Positions 10,311 through 22,674 of a stretch of 64,000 bases of DNA are shown piece by piece (within the stretch, counting starts at the first letter, position 1; the number at the start of each line of letters is the position of its first letter). The notes beneath the pieces were generated by a model that did no database searches, was not told the origin of the DNA, and was given only the letters and a program-made list of their open reading frames with translations. Where the stretch lies: positions 62,001 to 126,000 of the forward strand of contig NW_008806289.1 of NCBI RefSeq assembly GCF_000400465.1. Reading direction: 5' to 3'. The DNA comes from Wallemia ichthyophaga EXF-994. Taxonomy: Eukaryota > Basidiomycota > Wallemiomycetes > Wallemiales > Wallemiaceae. Made by a program: the position numbers and the translations under genes.

Positions 10311-12470
10311 ATGAAAATTATTGATAAAATTAGCCAGTCACGGGAGTCTAATGAGCCGTTCTTCAGCCTTGAGTTGTGTGTTCAGTCATTCCATTTCTAT
10401 TCTCTTTCTCACTCCAGCTCAGCTTCCCTCCGAAAACTGAGCAGGTTCGTTGGCGTGTACTCGAAAAATCCCCTCTAATTCCTTAAAAGGGCTTCGTTAA
10501 CCTTAAATCTCGTCTTCAACGACTCTCTCTCCTCAATCCTGGCTTCATTTCCGTCACTTGGGGCGCCGGTGGCAGTACTGACGAGCGATCCCTCGAATTA
10601 GCCGCAACCGCTCGATCCTTAGGCTTAGATGTTCTCTTGCACCTCACTTGCACTAATATGCACAAAACTCGCATCGATTCCGCTCTCGATAGAGCCAAAC
10701 AGCTCGGAATTGATAACATTCTCGCCCTTAGAGGTGACCCTCCACGAGGCCATGAGTATTGGATTGAGACTGATGCAGCTTTCCGCCATTCCTCAGACCT
10801 CGTTCATTACATCAGACAAAGACACGGCGATTCGTTTTGTATCGGTGTAGCTGCTTATCCAGAGTGTCATAAAGACTCCTCCAGCGCTGCACAGGATCTC
10901 AATTATCTCAAACTCAAACAAGATCTAGGCGCTGATTTCATCATCACTCAACTCTTCTACGATAGCGATGCTTTCCTCAATTGGCTTGACAAGTGCGCGA
11001 CGAATGGTATCGAAATCCCAATCATACCCGGTATTATGCCTATACAAAACGTACCAAGTTTGCGCAGATTGGCTAACCTCTGTGGCGCGCATATCCCATC
11101 TGTAATCTCGGATCACTTGGAACCTATCAAGGTGCGTGCTGTAATACTAAAGTATTCATTTAGCAGCTAACACATACAAAGAATGACGATGCTTTGGTTA
11201 AGGATTACGGTGTTGAGCTGTCGACATCGATGGTGCGCCAACTGATCGATAAAACTAACAGCGAGAAAGATAAATACCGTCATTTGAGTCTACACGCCAC
11301 ACATTTCTGCACTCTTAATCTTGAAAAGAGTGTGAGGAGAATACTAGCCAATCTTGGTTGGTCCGCTGGACTCGACTCTTCTAGTTTAGAACCTAACGGT
11401 CTCACAAACAAGAATTCTGATGCCTTGGAACGGGCACGCCTCGGAAACAGACTGGTAGCAGAGGTGAGTTGGTCGTGGCAACCTATTTCTTAATGACAAA
11501 GTGATAAACTGACAAAAATCAAGAATGGCAGCACAGGTCACGATACATCGGGAGCTCCACCACAACTGAGCATAACAGCTCATGAAGCAGCAGTGAGGGC
11601 GCTGCACGCACTTAAACACCATCCACCATCTGAAGACTCAGGTTTGCCGTCTTCCAACAAGACATCATCTGGTGGTAATAGTCTATGGGACGAATTTCCA
11701 AATGGTCGTTATGGTGATATCAGATCACCGGCTTATGGTGAATTAGATGGATGGGGTGCATCACTCAAAACGTCCTCCCAAAACGCTCTCAGACAGTGGG
11801 GTTATCCACTACAAACAAGTGATATTAATGAAATATTCAAGAAATACATCAATGGCGATATATCATGTCTGCCTTGGTTTGAGGAGAATCTCGATCCCGA
11901 GTCAAACTCTATCAAAGATTATTTGTTCAAATTGGCAGAAAAGGGTTGGTGGACCGTCGGTTCACAGCCTGCTGTCGATGCTATTGAATCTAGTGATGCT
12001 GTTTTTGGGTTTGGACCTAAGAATGGATGGATCTTCCAAAAAGCTTTCGTCGAATTTTGGGTACCTGACCATCAACTCGAACCGCTCTGTAAGAGATTGG
12101 ATGGCTGGAAAGATGGTGGTTATTATGCAGGTAATGCCAAGGGAGAAATGAGAAGTAATTTTTATGAGGATACCATCAATGCTGTCACTTGGGGTATCTT
12201 TCCAGGTCAAGAAGTAGTCCAAACGACGATAATTGAAGATGTTTCATTCAACGCATGGAGGGTGGGTTATGATATATTGTAAAGATCTCAGCTGAAGATT
12301 TTCTGCAGGAGGAAGCATTCGACATTTGGCTTGAATGGTCAATGCTCTACAGCCCCAAGAGCGCAAGCCAACAGCTAATGAAGAATGTACATGATAATTA
12401 CTGGCTGGTGAGTGTCGTGCATCACGACTACAAGGATACATATGGATTATGGGATTTCTTGCTATCATAA
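10311..12470 (+). CDS. MET13: Methylenetetrahydrofolate reductase
   Basis: Reduces 5,10-methylene-THF to 5-methyl-THF for methionine synthesis, using FAD; 636 residues. Exons are 10311-10375, 10423-10444 (22 nt), 10490-11131, 11182-11463, 11524-12261 and 12309-12470. The catalytic TIM barrel shows FFSLEFFPPKTEQ, VTWGAGGST, HLTCTN, NILALRGDPPRG and FIITQLFYD. The C-terminal regulatory domain typical of eukaryotic MTHFR follows, with WGEFPNGR-like WDEFPNGRYGD, LPWF and FNAWR. The first two introns (47 and 45 nt) are placed to give LEFFPPKTEQGF. Yeasts have two paralogues, Met12 and Met13; I cannot decide which one this is. It is divergent from SEN34. Confidence 0.94.
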
Positions 12471-12537
12471 AGATAATATTGTAACAATAAATAGAACAAC
12501 TTTGGTAATTATGTAACGCAAAAGTGCAGTGTGTTTA

Positions 12538-14884
12538 CTAGCTGCTGTACTGATTTTCAATAATCTCTCCAACTAAGGTGGCAGATTTCGGTTCTATGTC
12601 TTGAGCGATAGCGAAATGCCTAGCGGCACCAGCAGCGTTACCGAGACGGCGATAGACACGACCGAGGAGGAGATGAACGTTGACTTCATCAGGTGCTGCA
12701 TCCTTCAAGAAGAGGAGATCAGGGAGTGCTAGCTGAGGGTGATTTTAATTATGATACTTTTAGTAGCAGCAACACTACACACCTGGAACTTGTTCATCAA
12801 AAAGAGTATATGAGCGCGTTTGTATCTCGCCAGAGCGCTATTCTCTTGTAGCTTGCAAGCCTTATTATAAGCGTGATATGCGGCATCAAGAAGATCAATT
12901 CTGTCTCTATCAGCGATCCCTTTCTCAATAGCGGATCCCACTGAGCAGAGGAGAACGACATTTGAGGGGTTAATATCGGTAGCTTTCTTGAAGTGGTATT
13001 CCGATAGCGTCGTCTTGCCTTGGTTGAGATAGACGATACCTAAGCCATACCAAGCGTTATACATGCGTCTATCGATGCGTATAGCAGTCTGGAACCACTG
13101 TGCAGCATTATCCCACTCCTCTTTAGCAATGCATTCGTGTCCGGCGAGTACATTACTGTATGCGGAGAGGGGTGCTACTGCAGCAGCGCGAGTGAAAGCG
13201 ACGAGAGCATCAGCGTGTTCATTCGATAATGACAGTGCATTCCCGAGAGCGATCCACGACTGACACGATTTCTTATCGACACGGACGAGATCGTGCGCCA
13301 GAAAAGCGAGCGACGTAGGCCGGTTAAGATGCCACAGCACCGTCGAGTAGATATCCATATCCTCACTTCTATGCGGAGCTAGTGCGCGCGCCGCTGCGAA
13401 TGCCCGCTCGGACTGTTGTGAGTGGTGAGTGGCAAGTAGTAATAAACGCACGTTTCACACACCTTAATGTAGTCAGCACATTCAAAATACGCCCGGCCCA
13501 GCCAGCATAGAGTCGTGGGTGTGCGCGCGGGCCCGCTACCGACGTGTGTGCCGTATGCACCCGCACCAAGATCAGGACCGAGAAGCGCATTCAGCGTTGA
13601 TATCGCCTCGTGGCTACGGTAAGCACCTAGTGCCGCGCGCGCAGTCGCGAGCGTACGTAATAGCTCGTTTAGCTGCTCCTCCCCCTCCCTCGCATTCTCG
13701 CCTGCTTGTTTGGTAGTGTTGCTTACGCCGTTACTGTCGCCATTGCTCTGGCTTTGGCTCTGACTCTGACTCTGGCTAGAGTGCCCAGTCGCACGCGACA
13801 TCTTGCTCGCAGCTAATGGTGATGGCTTCTTCCGCTTGTCGCGCGCGGGCGGCTGTAATTGGTGAGATACTCACATCGCTCGGCAACCCCATGACTAACC
13901 TTGGATATACCAACTTTGGAGGTAAAGTTGGCTAGTCTGTTACTTCGTCTCGCCTGTGCTAGTGTGTCGGGTGTTTGTTTGGCTGGCTGTGTAGTTGGGT
14001 GAGTGATTATGCGTCGTTGCAACTAGCACGCTCCCACCTTCTTTGTTATGGGTCTGAGACTTGATTGGAGGAGACTTTGCTTTTGGGTGGCACGTGGACG
14101 CTTTGGGAGAACTGATGGGGGGAGAGCGAAGCTGTCGTCGTCAGTGAAAGTGTTGTTCTGAGTGCTGGGTGGAGTTAGTGAGTAGAAAGAGATGAATCAC
14201 AACGAACATTGGATTGGTAGGGGTGTCGATGGATAACGTAGGTGGACGAAATTTGGCTACTGGGCGAGGAGCCATATCCGGAGTGAAGAGGCCGACGTCG
14301 GAAAATGAGGTAGAGTGCCGCAGAGAGGGTTGTTGGTAAGGTTGTGAGGGTACTTGTGAGGGATTTGATAATAGAAGAGTTGGATTTGGATTAGCTCCCA
14401 ACGCGCAAAGAGCATCAAAAGCCTCCCAAAGAGAATGATCAAGGGAGAGAGCTTGATTGAAGTAATCAATAGCGGACTTGTGGTTGTTTGTAGATTTAGC
14501 GATTCTGCCTAACCTACAGGCAGTAGCAGCGGTAGAAGAAGCAGTACCAATGGATAGAGAAGGAGAGAGAAGAAGCGTGTTTCGATCAAGTAAGGCGTGT
14601 GCTTGCTTAGCAGCTTTCATAGCGTCCAAGTGAATATTTAGTTTTTCTGAAACCTCAGCGAGGAGTAACCAAGACTTAACGTCGTGTTGGATTTCATCGT
14701 AGTTTTCGATGAGAAGGTCGTAGCATTCGATGAATCTGGAAGAGTTGAGTAGAGTGAAAGCCAAAGAGTAGATTGAGGTCGTGGATTTGTTGATTGAGTA
14801 GAGTAGACTAGAGTAGAAATAGGCTGATTCGATGAGTGAGTGGCTACACGTGTATTCTATAAGGTTGATTAAATTTTCAATCAT
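12538..14884 (-). CDS. CDC27: Anaphase-promoting complex subunit Apc3/Cdc27
   Basis: TPR scaffold subunit of the APC/C ubiquitin ligase that binds activators such as Cdc20 and Cdh1; 701 residues. Exons from the start are 14208-14884, 14038-14164, 13900-13986, 13463-13852, 12783-13412 and 12538-12732. An N-terminal TPR block (about residues 1-190) is followed by a disordered, basic, Ser/Gln-rich linker. The C-terminal TPR array begins with SEDMDIYSTVLWHLNR and includes SCQSWIALGNALSL, YNAWYGLGIVYL and INPSNVVLLCSVG. The last repeats contain LKDAAPDEVNVHLLLGRVYR, a strong Cdc27/Nuc2 signature. Introns are 43-51 nt. The stretch at 13.4-13.8 kb is richer in GC than its flanks. Confidence 0.92.
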
Positions 14885-15189
14885 TATCAAATTAAGACAA
14901 AGTGAAAAGAAATAAAACGCGTGAATTTGATTGAGTGATGGTGGAATGGGTTAAGGGTGAGATAGTGAGATGGAAAGCGGATAGACAAGGTGAGTGAATG
15001 AGGTAGATGTATATAAAGAGCCAGACGAAATTAAATTAAAATAATTTTATTCCAATTTTAATTTAAATTACTTTCTAGTGGTGTGGATTATCCCGCCGTC
15101 ATCGAGCCTTGTTTAGTCTCTACAAGGTTTGAGACGTAAGTTGGGAATAAAAATAAAAAAATCTAAATTCTAAATATCTTGATAGAATC
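14885..15189. other. Divergent intergenic region, CDC27 / casein kinase I
   Basis: This 305-bp spacer lies between two divergent start codons. It has one ACGCGT box at 14917-14922, 33 bp upstream of the CDC27 start, and an AT-rich tract at about 15030-15072. I see no coding or RNA gene. Confidence 0.6.
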
Positions 15190-16515
15190 ATGGATAGCAA
15201 TATTCTCAGTATGGACCTCCGCGTTGGCGGTAAGTATAGAATTGGTAAGAAAATAGGTTCAGGTTCATTTGGTGGGTGTTTATTAGGCTGATTATAATTT
15301 CCCTATCTAAGTTACGTCAAAGGTGATATCTATCTTGGTGTTAATATCATCTCTGGTGAAGAGGTGGCTATCAAATTAGAATCCATCAAGGCAAAGCACC
15401 CACAGCTTGAGTATGAGGTGGGTTTGGTGTGCTTTATAGGCATTTACACATGTCTGATTACAACCAATCACAGGCGAAAGTATACAAAACTCTTGCTGGC
15501 GGTGTTGGTGTCCCTTTCGTACGTTGGTTTGGTAGAGAATGCGATTACAATGCAATGGTTAGTTGGAATTATCCCAATCAATTTCAAGTTCCCCTAACAC
15601 ATCTCTATCAAGGTCATTGACCTCCTCGGTCCCTCCCTTGAAGACCTTTTCAACTTCTGTAATCGCCGTTTCACCTTGAAAACCGTTTTACTCCTCGCAG
15701 ATCAACTAATTTCACGCATTGAATACATTCACAGCGTGAGTTTAATCTTACTCCTCCTACTCAACTCTCTTACCTTGAATTAAAAGCGCAATTTCATCCA
15801 CCGTGACATCAAACCTGATAATTTTCTTATGGGCATCGCTAAAAGAGGAAACCAAGTTAACATCATCGATTTCGGTTTAGCTAAGAAGTATAGAGACCCA
15901 AAAACTCATTTACACATACCTTATCGTGAGAATAAGAACCTCACTGGTACTGCACGTTACACTTCCATCAATACTCACTTGGGCGTAGAGCAATCTAGAC
16001 GTGATGATCTAGAATCCTTAGGGTACGTTTTCATGTACTTCTTACGTGGTCAATTACCTTGGCAAGGTCTCAAAGCTACCACAAAGAAGCAAAAATATGA
16101 TAGAATTATGGAGAAAAAGATGGTTAGCTCAACTGAAGTTTTATGTCGCGGTTTCCCTCATGAGTTTGCTATCTACCTCAATTACACTAGATCTTTACGG
16201 TTCGACGATAAGCCTGATTACTCTTACTTGAGAAGGTTATTCAGAGACTTATTCATTAGGCAAGGCTTCCAATACGATTATGTTTTCGATTGGTCTGTTC
16301 AACAGAGATACGATGATAGACGTAAACAAGCTCCTGAAGAGGCTACCACTCAAGCTGCCACAGGTGCTCAAACTCCTGCTGCTGCTGCAGCTAACCCCTC
16401 AGCTCAACCCGCTGTTAAACAATCTGACAGAGTTTTGAGATCATCAACTCGTCATGCAGATGGTCAGCCACAACCACAAGCAGGACCTTCTGGATCTAGA
16501 CAAGCATGGTATTAA
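15190..16515 (+). CDS. Casein kinase I (Hhp/Hrr25/Cki type)
   Basis: Ser/Thr kinase of the CK1 family, 370 residues. Exons are 15190-15271, 15323-15417, 15474-15557, 15613-15735 and 15787-16515. It opens with [20 protein letters not shown]; the catalytic loop is [12 protein letters not shown] and the DFG segment is [16 protein letters not shown]. The CK1-specific block [14 protein letters not shown], which replaces the usual APE motif, is present. The C-terminal tail after the kinase domain is short and Ala/Gln/Pro-rich, with no palmitoylation Cys pair. That suits a nuclear/cytoplasmic Hhp1 or Hrr25 type rather than a membrane Yck type. Roles of such kinases include DNA repair, meiosis and vesicle traffic. 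Confidence 0.92.
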
Positions 16516-16760
16516 ATTCATTACTCTGAACAATCCAATTTCAACACTTGAACAAATCTATCTACTCACTTGACTCTTCAATAATCAAACTTCAACGCTG
16601 TTTAGGCTCTCTATTTACTCTTGACTTTGTTATATCAAGCTTCTTCCAATTCATAGTAGTTTATAACTTTAATAGTGGTGTGCTGTGGGAGTATTTGTGT
16701 GTTGCGTGTGCTGTGCGTGTGTGTTGAACTACACACACCTCCTTCTCAACAACCATCATC

Positions 16761-17119
16761 ATGTTTGGTTTAGCAAGTCAGTAGCTGATTTATTTCAACC
16801 GCTTCAATTAACGCGCTCCAAGAACTCACGCATTACGCATTCGATGCTGTGCTCATCTCAATCGTCCTAGCAGGCGTGAAAAGATCGACTGGGTTAACGT
16901 GAGTACATATTTTACACCAAATAATTTACTTAGGCAAACCAAGACTGGCTTTGAAGAGGGTGAAGAATAAGGATGCCAGAGGTGAGTACTGTCTCCGCTC
17001 ACTTGATATCTCACAATCCAGCAGGCATTATCAAATCCTGGCTGAATATTGGAGAGTATTGCTTCGACGCTGCTGTGATCATGATGCAGCGATCAAATTC
17101 ATTCATAAGAGATGCTTAA
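16761..17119 (+). CDS. Small DUF1748 protein, 74 residues
   Basis: The four exons are 16761-16776, 16823-16898, 16944-16981 and 17025-17119; introns are 46, 45 and 43 nt. The spliced product contains AFDAVLISIVLAGVKRSTGL, then NKDARG and SWLNIGEYCFDAAVIMMQ. This pattern is the one I recall for the fungal DUF1748 family: a membrane-like helix, a basic loop and a closing helix. The family is small, conserved in fungi and of unknown function. The gene is easy to miss because its largest exon is only 95 nt. The middle acceptor (at 16943) was chosen over a nearer one because it alone keeps the family reading frame. An extended open stretch to 17223 in another frame is not coding. Confidence 0.8.
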
Positions 17120-17517
17120 GAGCATTTACAGCGGATCAAATCCATTTAAGTTATCTTGTACTTGTAATTCTCGTGTATCAATCTACTTTCTATTTTCGTT
17201 TGCTACGCTTGAGAATCATGTAATGTTTGTACGTCTATTCACAGCCAAAAGAGACTAAATTTGTTTACAAAATGGGTATTATATTGATATTAAATACTCA
17301 AAACACCATATCCATCTTTCAAATTTCTAATCACACGCGTTCCCAGTTGTGCTTGTGAATCGATACGGCGCAGTGGCGACGGAGCTGCAGTTGCAGATCA
17401 AATAGCGCGTTTTACATGAGAATAATCACATATATTCATCTCCAGCAACGCCTTGGCTCTTGTCTTGCTATTACGCCCACATTCCTCCTTCTTATCAACC
17501 ATCATTTTCTCATCTCA
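17120..17517. other. Intergenic region upstream of RAD54
   Basis: This 398-bp spacer lies between the DUF1748 stop and the RAD54 start. It has an ACGCGT box at 17335-17340 and a related GCGCGTTTT at about 17406. Both could bind an MBF-type factor, which would suit a DNA-repair gene, but single boxes are weak evidence. No further gene is seen. Confidence 0.5.
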
Positions 17518-20410
17518 ATGTACCGCGGGAAACCAGTCGATAATCCAGGCGAGCCTTCGTCGTCAACATCGTCTACAGGCAGCGCATCCGGCGCTCCATC
17601 GTCCTCAGCCCTCTCCAAGCCTTTCAAAGTCCCGACAGTCTCTTCAGACAGACTTCGATCAGCAGCTCCAAAGCGCGTTGCGAAGAAGCGAGTGTCATAC
17701 AAGGAAGACGACTTGAAAGAAAATCGCAAAAGGGGCAGAACTGATGACGCATATGAGGATGATAGCGGCGTCGATAGGGAATTAGGTTTCGACCTCAAGA
17801 CACTCTATCCAGTATACCAAGTACGCTCAGCGAGTGCCGTACTAGGACGGGGATTCAGAATACCTTCGATCAAGGATAAATCGACGGGCGAGCAAGTGGT
17901 TGTACCGCTGTCGGGCGTCGCGTTGGGCACGCGCATACAACCTCCCATGCCACCCAGGCCTCTACATGATCCTATGGGCGAGCATGCTATTGTGCTCTAT
18001 GATCCTACTGTGGATTTTGTCGAGGAGGTGAAGGATGAAAGTGAGAGTGTGGCCCCCGCTGAACCTCCTAAGCCTGTCGATAGGCGCAATCGCTCCGTTA
18101 AGGAAATACTCGGTATCAAAAATAGAGACGAGCTCGAGAAGGAGGTCCAGCAGGTGCCCGTCGTCATTGATCCTAGACTATCGAAAGTATTACGGCCCCA
18201 CCAAGTTGAAGGTGTCAAGGTGAGACTCGTGGTGAATCGACACCATTCGCACAGCTGACACCTTCTTCAGTTTTTGTACAGATGTACCACTGGTCTCGTG
18301 TCGCCGAGCGCTCATGGTTGCATCATGGCAGATGAAATGGGTTTAGGTGGGTGATACACTCTCGTCGTCTTATCATTCACTAACTTTTACTTTCAGGTAA
18401 AACAGTACGTATTGATTTTTATTGATATATCACACTCTGACGACGCTTAACAGCTTCAGTGTATCGCTCTGCTCTGGACTCTGCTCAAGCAGTCACCCCG
18501 TCCTGGGAGGCCGACAGTGGATAAGTGCATCATCGTATGTCCAAGCTCGCTTGTGCGAAATTGGGCGAACGAATTTACAAAATGGCTCGGTCCAAATCAA
18601 GTTGGATGTTTAGTTGTCGATCACAAAGGCACAAAGGAGCAACTGCACAACGAAGTCAAGCAATGGTGTATGGCATCGGGAAGGAGTGTTACTCTACCAG
18701 GTTGGTGGTTTGTTTATCTATCCATCGCATATCATACTGATAAGCTGCAGTCATGATCGTATCGTATGAGACTCTCCGAACACTTCAAAGTGTAATTGGT
18801 AAAGCGCAAGTTGGTTTAATGATGCTCGACGAAGGTCACAGATTGAAGAATTCAGAATCGACTACATTTAAGACACTCACTGAGATACAGTGTACACGGC
18901 GAGTCATTCTCTCAGGTACACCCATACAGAATGACCTATCAGAGTACTTCTCGTTGCTTCAATTCGCTAATCCTGACTACCTCGGTAATAAGAATGAGTT
19001 TAGGAAGAACTTTGAAAATATCATTTTGAGAGGTCGCGATGCCCTCGCAACAGATAAGGAAAAGCAGATGAGTGAGGAGAAGCTGAAGGAACTTAATGGA
19101 TTAGTCAGTAAATTCATTATACGGCGTACAAACGACATTCTTTCAAAGTTCTTACCAGTCAAGTATGAGCATGTGGTATTCACGGGAATGTCACCACTGC
19201 AGTTGGAGCTGTACAAATTCTTTATCAACTCTCCTGAAACACAAACCATGCTGAAAGGAAAAACATCAAGACCACTGAAAGCCATAACGATTCTCAAGAA
19301 GCTGTGTAATCATCCAGATCTGGTTAGCATTAAGGATGATATACCGGGCTCTAAGAATCTTCTACCTCCTGATTATGTTGCAGAGAGATTGGATAAAAAC
19401 CTGCCACCAAATCCTTCATGGAGTGGCAAAATGATGGTCTTGATGAGGTTGGTAATTGGGTGTTGCAGACGTAATAAACTCTAATATCACTATAGATTTA
19501 TACAACGCATGCGTGCAAACTCTGACGACAAGATTGTCTTGGTTAGCAATTATACCCAGACGCTCGATCTACTCGAGAAGCTCTTCATGGCACTAAGGTA
19601 CGTTGTAAGTGATAATGTGGGTAAATAATCTCATGTTTCTTCAGGTGGTCATTCCTACGTTTAGACGGAACAGCTGCAGTTTCTAAGCGTGCAAAGCTGG
19701 TCGACAGATTCAATCAGCCAGATTCAAGGGAGTTCATCTTCCTCCTCTCCTCTAAAGCTGGTGGATGTGGATTGAATCTGATAGGTGCAAACAGACTGAT
19801 ATTGTTTGATCCAGGTTGGTTAGGTGTCGAGCTCAAGGTGAAAACTAACGCGACCTAACAGACTGGAATCCAGCTGCAGATCAGCAAGCGCTTGCGAGAG
19901 TGTGGCGTGATGGACAGAAGAAAGAATGCTTTGTGTATAGGTTCATCGGTACAGGTACGCTAGAAGAGCAAGTCCTGATGAGACAGGCATACAAGCAGTC
20001 GCTGTCGGCGTGTGTAGTGGATGAAGCCGAAGACGCCGATCGACACTTCTCCAAGGACTTGCTGAGGGAGATATTCAAGCATTACCCAGATACGCCTAGT
20101 CACATGCACGATACGTTCAAGTGTAAGCGTTGTGATGCAGAGACGGGGAAGCAGAAAGTAAAAGCGCCTGCATTGTTATATGGAGATGTTAGCACGTAAG
20201 TGGATAGATAGAGTAAGATTAAGACAAGGTCTAATAAGACACAACAGGTGGAACCACTATTCAAACGCGTGCCTGGAGAATATTCACGATGATTTGCTCA
20301 GGGCAGAAACTGGAGTGGGTGATGTAACCAAAGTTTTCCAAGTGAGTTTTTTACGGATTAGGAAAAGGAAAAGACTAATAGAATTACAATCACAGTATAT
20401 AAGTCATTAG
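17518..20410 (+). CDS. RAD54: Rad54 DNA repair translocase (SNF2 family)
   Basis: dsDNA-dependent ATPase that works with Rad51 in homologous recombination; 814 residues, ten exons: 17518-18219, 18271-18346, 18397-18404 (8 nt), 18454-18700, 18751-19447, 19496-19597, 19645-19814, 19862-20195, 20248-20341 and 20396-20410. N-terminal Rad54 blocks include [20 protein letters not shown] and [13 protein letters not shown]2 motif I is ADEMGLGKTLQ, with the GKT codons partly on the 8-nt exon. The DEAH-like box is DEGHRLKN; motif III is [10 protein letters not shown]. The helicase C-terminal half has [18 protein letters not shown] and [11 protein letters not shown] Cys pair (CKRC) lies near the C-terminus. 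The last exon codes for only four residues and the stop. Confidence 0.94.
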
Positions 20411-21144
20411 GATTGAATAAAAATTTTGATATTTATTTATAGCATCGATTGCTTTGTACTATTAGTCACAAATTAACCCATCAAGCGTCATTTGAGTTGA
20501 TCAAAATACCTTTACCCCGAACTTATTATGTTTAGATTTTCGTCAATCCCCACTCGTTCTTGAAGGCATTTTCTTTCTTCTCCTTGTATGATTTTAGTGC
20601 GTTCCTGGTTCTTTTGCTGATCACTACAATATCTTGGGCGTAGAGCAATTACATATGCTCATTCTCGCGCTATTTTTTCATCATAGCGAGCATTTCTTAG
20701 AATTGAGCGTTTGAAGCCATTCGCAAGATATATTATAGTGTCATTATCCACCAAATGGCTCTCCTGTATAAATTACTTCTGTTAGATAATTACTTGTGGT
20801 TGCGACTGGTCGGCATTCGACCCGTTTATCGCCTGTAGCCTCGATTCTTTCTCAGGAGTCAAACACAGACCTAACCTAGTTTAATACTGTGTCTTATCTA
20901 CATACTGCATTCATACTTGTTTCCTCGTTGACAAAATTTTCTCATTTCATTCAGAATCTGTGAGATATCGTCGCTTAGTCGAAAATTTTCACCTCAGCCA
21001 CTATTGAAAAAGAGCTCGTTCAAATTTCTTTCCTTGGTCGAAATTATTTTTCGTCCGCCCCGGAACTCATTTTAGGGTTTCGCTGAATTTAGCTTACGCT
21101 TCGTTGTACCATTACCACCACAAAACACAGCAAATAGCGAGTTG
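20411..21144. other. Long intergenic region upstream of HAL4-like kinase
   Basis: At 734 bp this is one of the longest gaps in the window. The part from 20930 to 21140 is pyrimidine-rich on the + strand and probably includes the kinase promoter and leader. The minus strand at 20525-20720 holds an open-looking frame broken by three stops, described in the findings. I cannot support a gene here. Confidence 0.5.
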
Positions 21145-22417
21145 ATGGCTACTCAGCCACAGCCAGATAAGAAAACTTCAAAATTCAGCAAATTATTTGA
21201 TAAGAAGGATAAGGATAAGGATAAGGATAAGGATAAGGAGCAGGTGCAGTCTTCTGCGGGCTCAGAGCACTCGCAGCATTCACAGCAACCACAGCAACCA
21301 GCTTCACGGCCACCATCACGGCCACCTTCAAGGCAACAGGCAAAGAGGGCAAACAGCGAAACCAACAGTGACGGTGGCAGTAAACTCAGTCACGCCCTGT
21401 TAGATTTATTACCCGCGCCACTTAATAGAAAATCATCAGCATCTTCACACAATAAGGATAAGGATGATCATAATTCAACAGCTTCTTTGGGTAAGAAGTA
21501 CGGCGTTTGTGATAAGATCGCTATCGGCAGAGGCGCAACTGCTGTTGTTCGATTGGCCCATCGTTGGGATAGATCAGACGAAAAATTATTTGCTGTTAAA
21601 GAATTCAGAAAGAGGCGTAAAAATGAAACTGAGAAGGAATACGTTAAGAAGCTCACTTCAGAGTTTTGCATTTCATCCACTTTACATCATAATAACATCA
21701 TTGAGACAGTAGATTTAGTTAAAGATGAGAATAGCCATTGGTGTGAAGTTATGGAGTATTGTCCTGGTGGTGACTTGTACGCTGCTATCAAGAAAGGTCA
21801 ACTTGGTGATAGACTTGCTATGGGTTTCTTTAAGCAAATTCTATCCGGAATTAGTTATTTACACTCTATGGGTGTCGCTCATAGGGATATTAAGCCTGAG
21901 AATTTGTTACTTGATGGTAGAGGTTCTGTTAAGGTGAGCAGACTAACAAAACTCACATCTCACATCTCACACTCGACAGATTACAGACTTTGGTGTCTCA
22001 GATGTATTTAGAATGTGCTGGGAGAAGAAGACACACATGTCAAAAGGTCTATGTGGGTCAGAGCCTTACATAGCACCAGAGCTATTCGAACAGAAAGAGT
22101 ACGATGCTAGATTAGTTGATATTTGGTCAGCAGCTATCGTATTCTACTGCATGACCAATCAAGAGTTGCCATGGCGAGTTGCTAGAATCGCTGATCCAAC
22201 TTTCTCACAATATGAGCAAACATGGAAGAGACCACCAAAGTTGACAGAGTTACATCCAATCAAGGAGTTCCCACGAGAATCTCATCAAATTATATTAAAA
22301 ATGTTAGCACCAAATCCAAAAGATAGGTGTCTGATTGAGGAGGTTTTGAAGGACGATTGGGTCAAGTCGATTAAAACTCATCAACATGGTGGTAGCAGAG
22401 ATGAATATGGTAGCTAG
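21145..22417 (+). CDS. HAL4/SAT4-type Ser/Thr protein kinase
   Basis: Protein kinase of 408 residues, exons 21145-21933 and 21980-22417. A low-complexity N-terminus (KDKDKD run, Ser/Gln/Pro-rich) precedes the kinase domain at about residues 115-395. The glycine loop is IGRGATAVVRLAH, the Lys is in FAVKEFRKR, and EKEYVKKLTSEFCISSTLHH is typical of the fungal HAL/NPR1 kinase group. The catalytic loop is HRDIKPENLLLD, followed by ITDFGVSDVF across the 46-nt intron, then LCGSEPYIAPE. HAL4/SAT4 kinases in yeast regulate the Trk potassium transporters and salt tolerance; that role here is inferred from the family. Confidence 0.87.
21205..21239 (+). repeat. GGATAA hexanucleotide repeat in coding sequence
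   Basis: A run of about five GATAAG/GGATAA units codes for alternating Lys-Asp in the N-terminal tail of the HAL4-like kinase. Hexamer units keep the frame, so copy number could vary between strains without breaking the protein. Confidence 0.85.
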
Positions 22418-22674
22418 CACATGTACATTGTAGTTGCATCACTCCAAGCTCCTTTTTCTTTCATTTCCTTTTCACATGGGTTACTTACTCTATATAAATT
22501 GGCATTCAACACAAGCTCAACAAGGTAGCAAAGTAGATAAAACACTATACATACGCTCAACACAGTATATACGACACTTTCAGGCATTTCAATTTGGCAA
22601 TTAGGCTAACAGACTATTTGTAAATATACCAACATAAAAATTTCAACTTTTCTATAACATGATAACATAACATT

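Noticed and set aside
14917-14922. Single ACGCGT box upstream of CDC27 as a cell-cycle element
   Set aside because: One hexamer is expected by chance at this scale; noted only in the intergenic entry.
16823-17223. Extended frame 16951-17223 as a separate protein
   Set aside because: It overlaps exons 3 and 4 of the DUF1748 gene in another frame and contains the intron between them.
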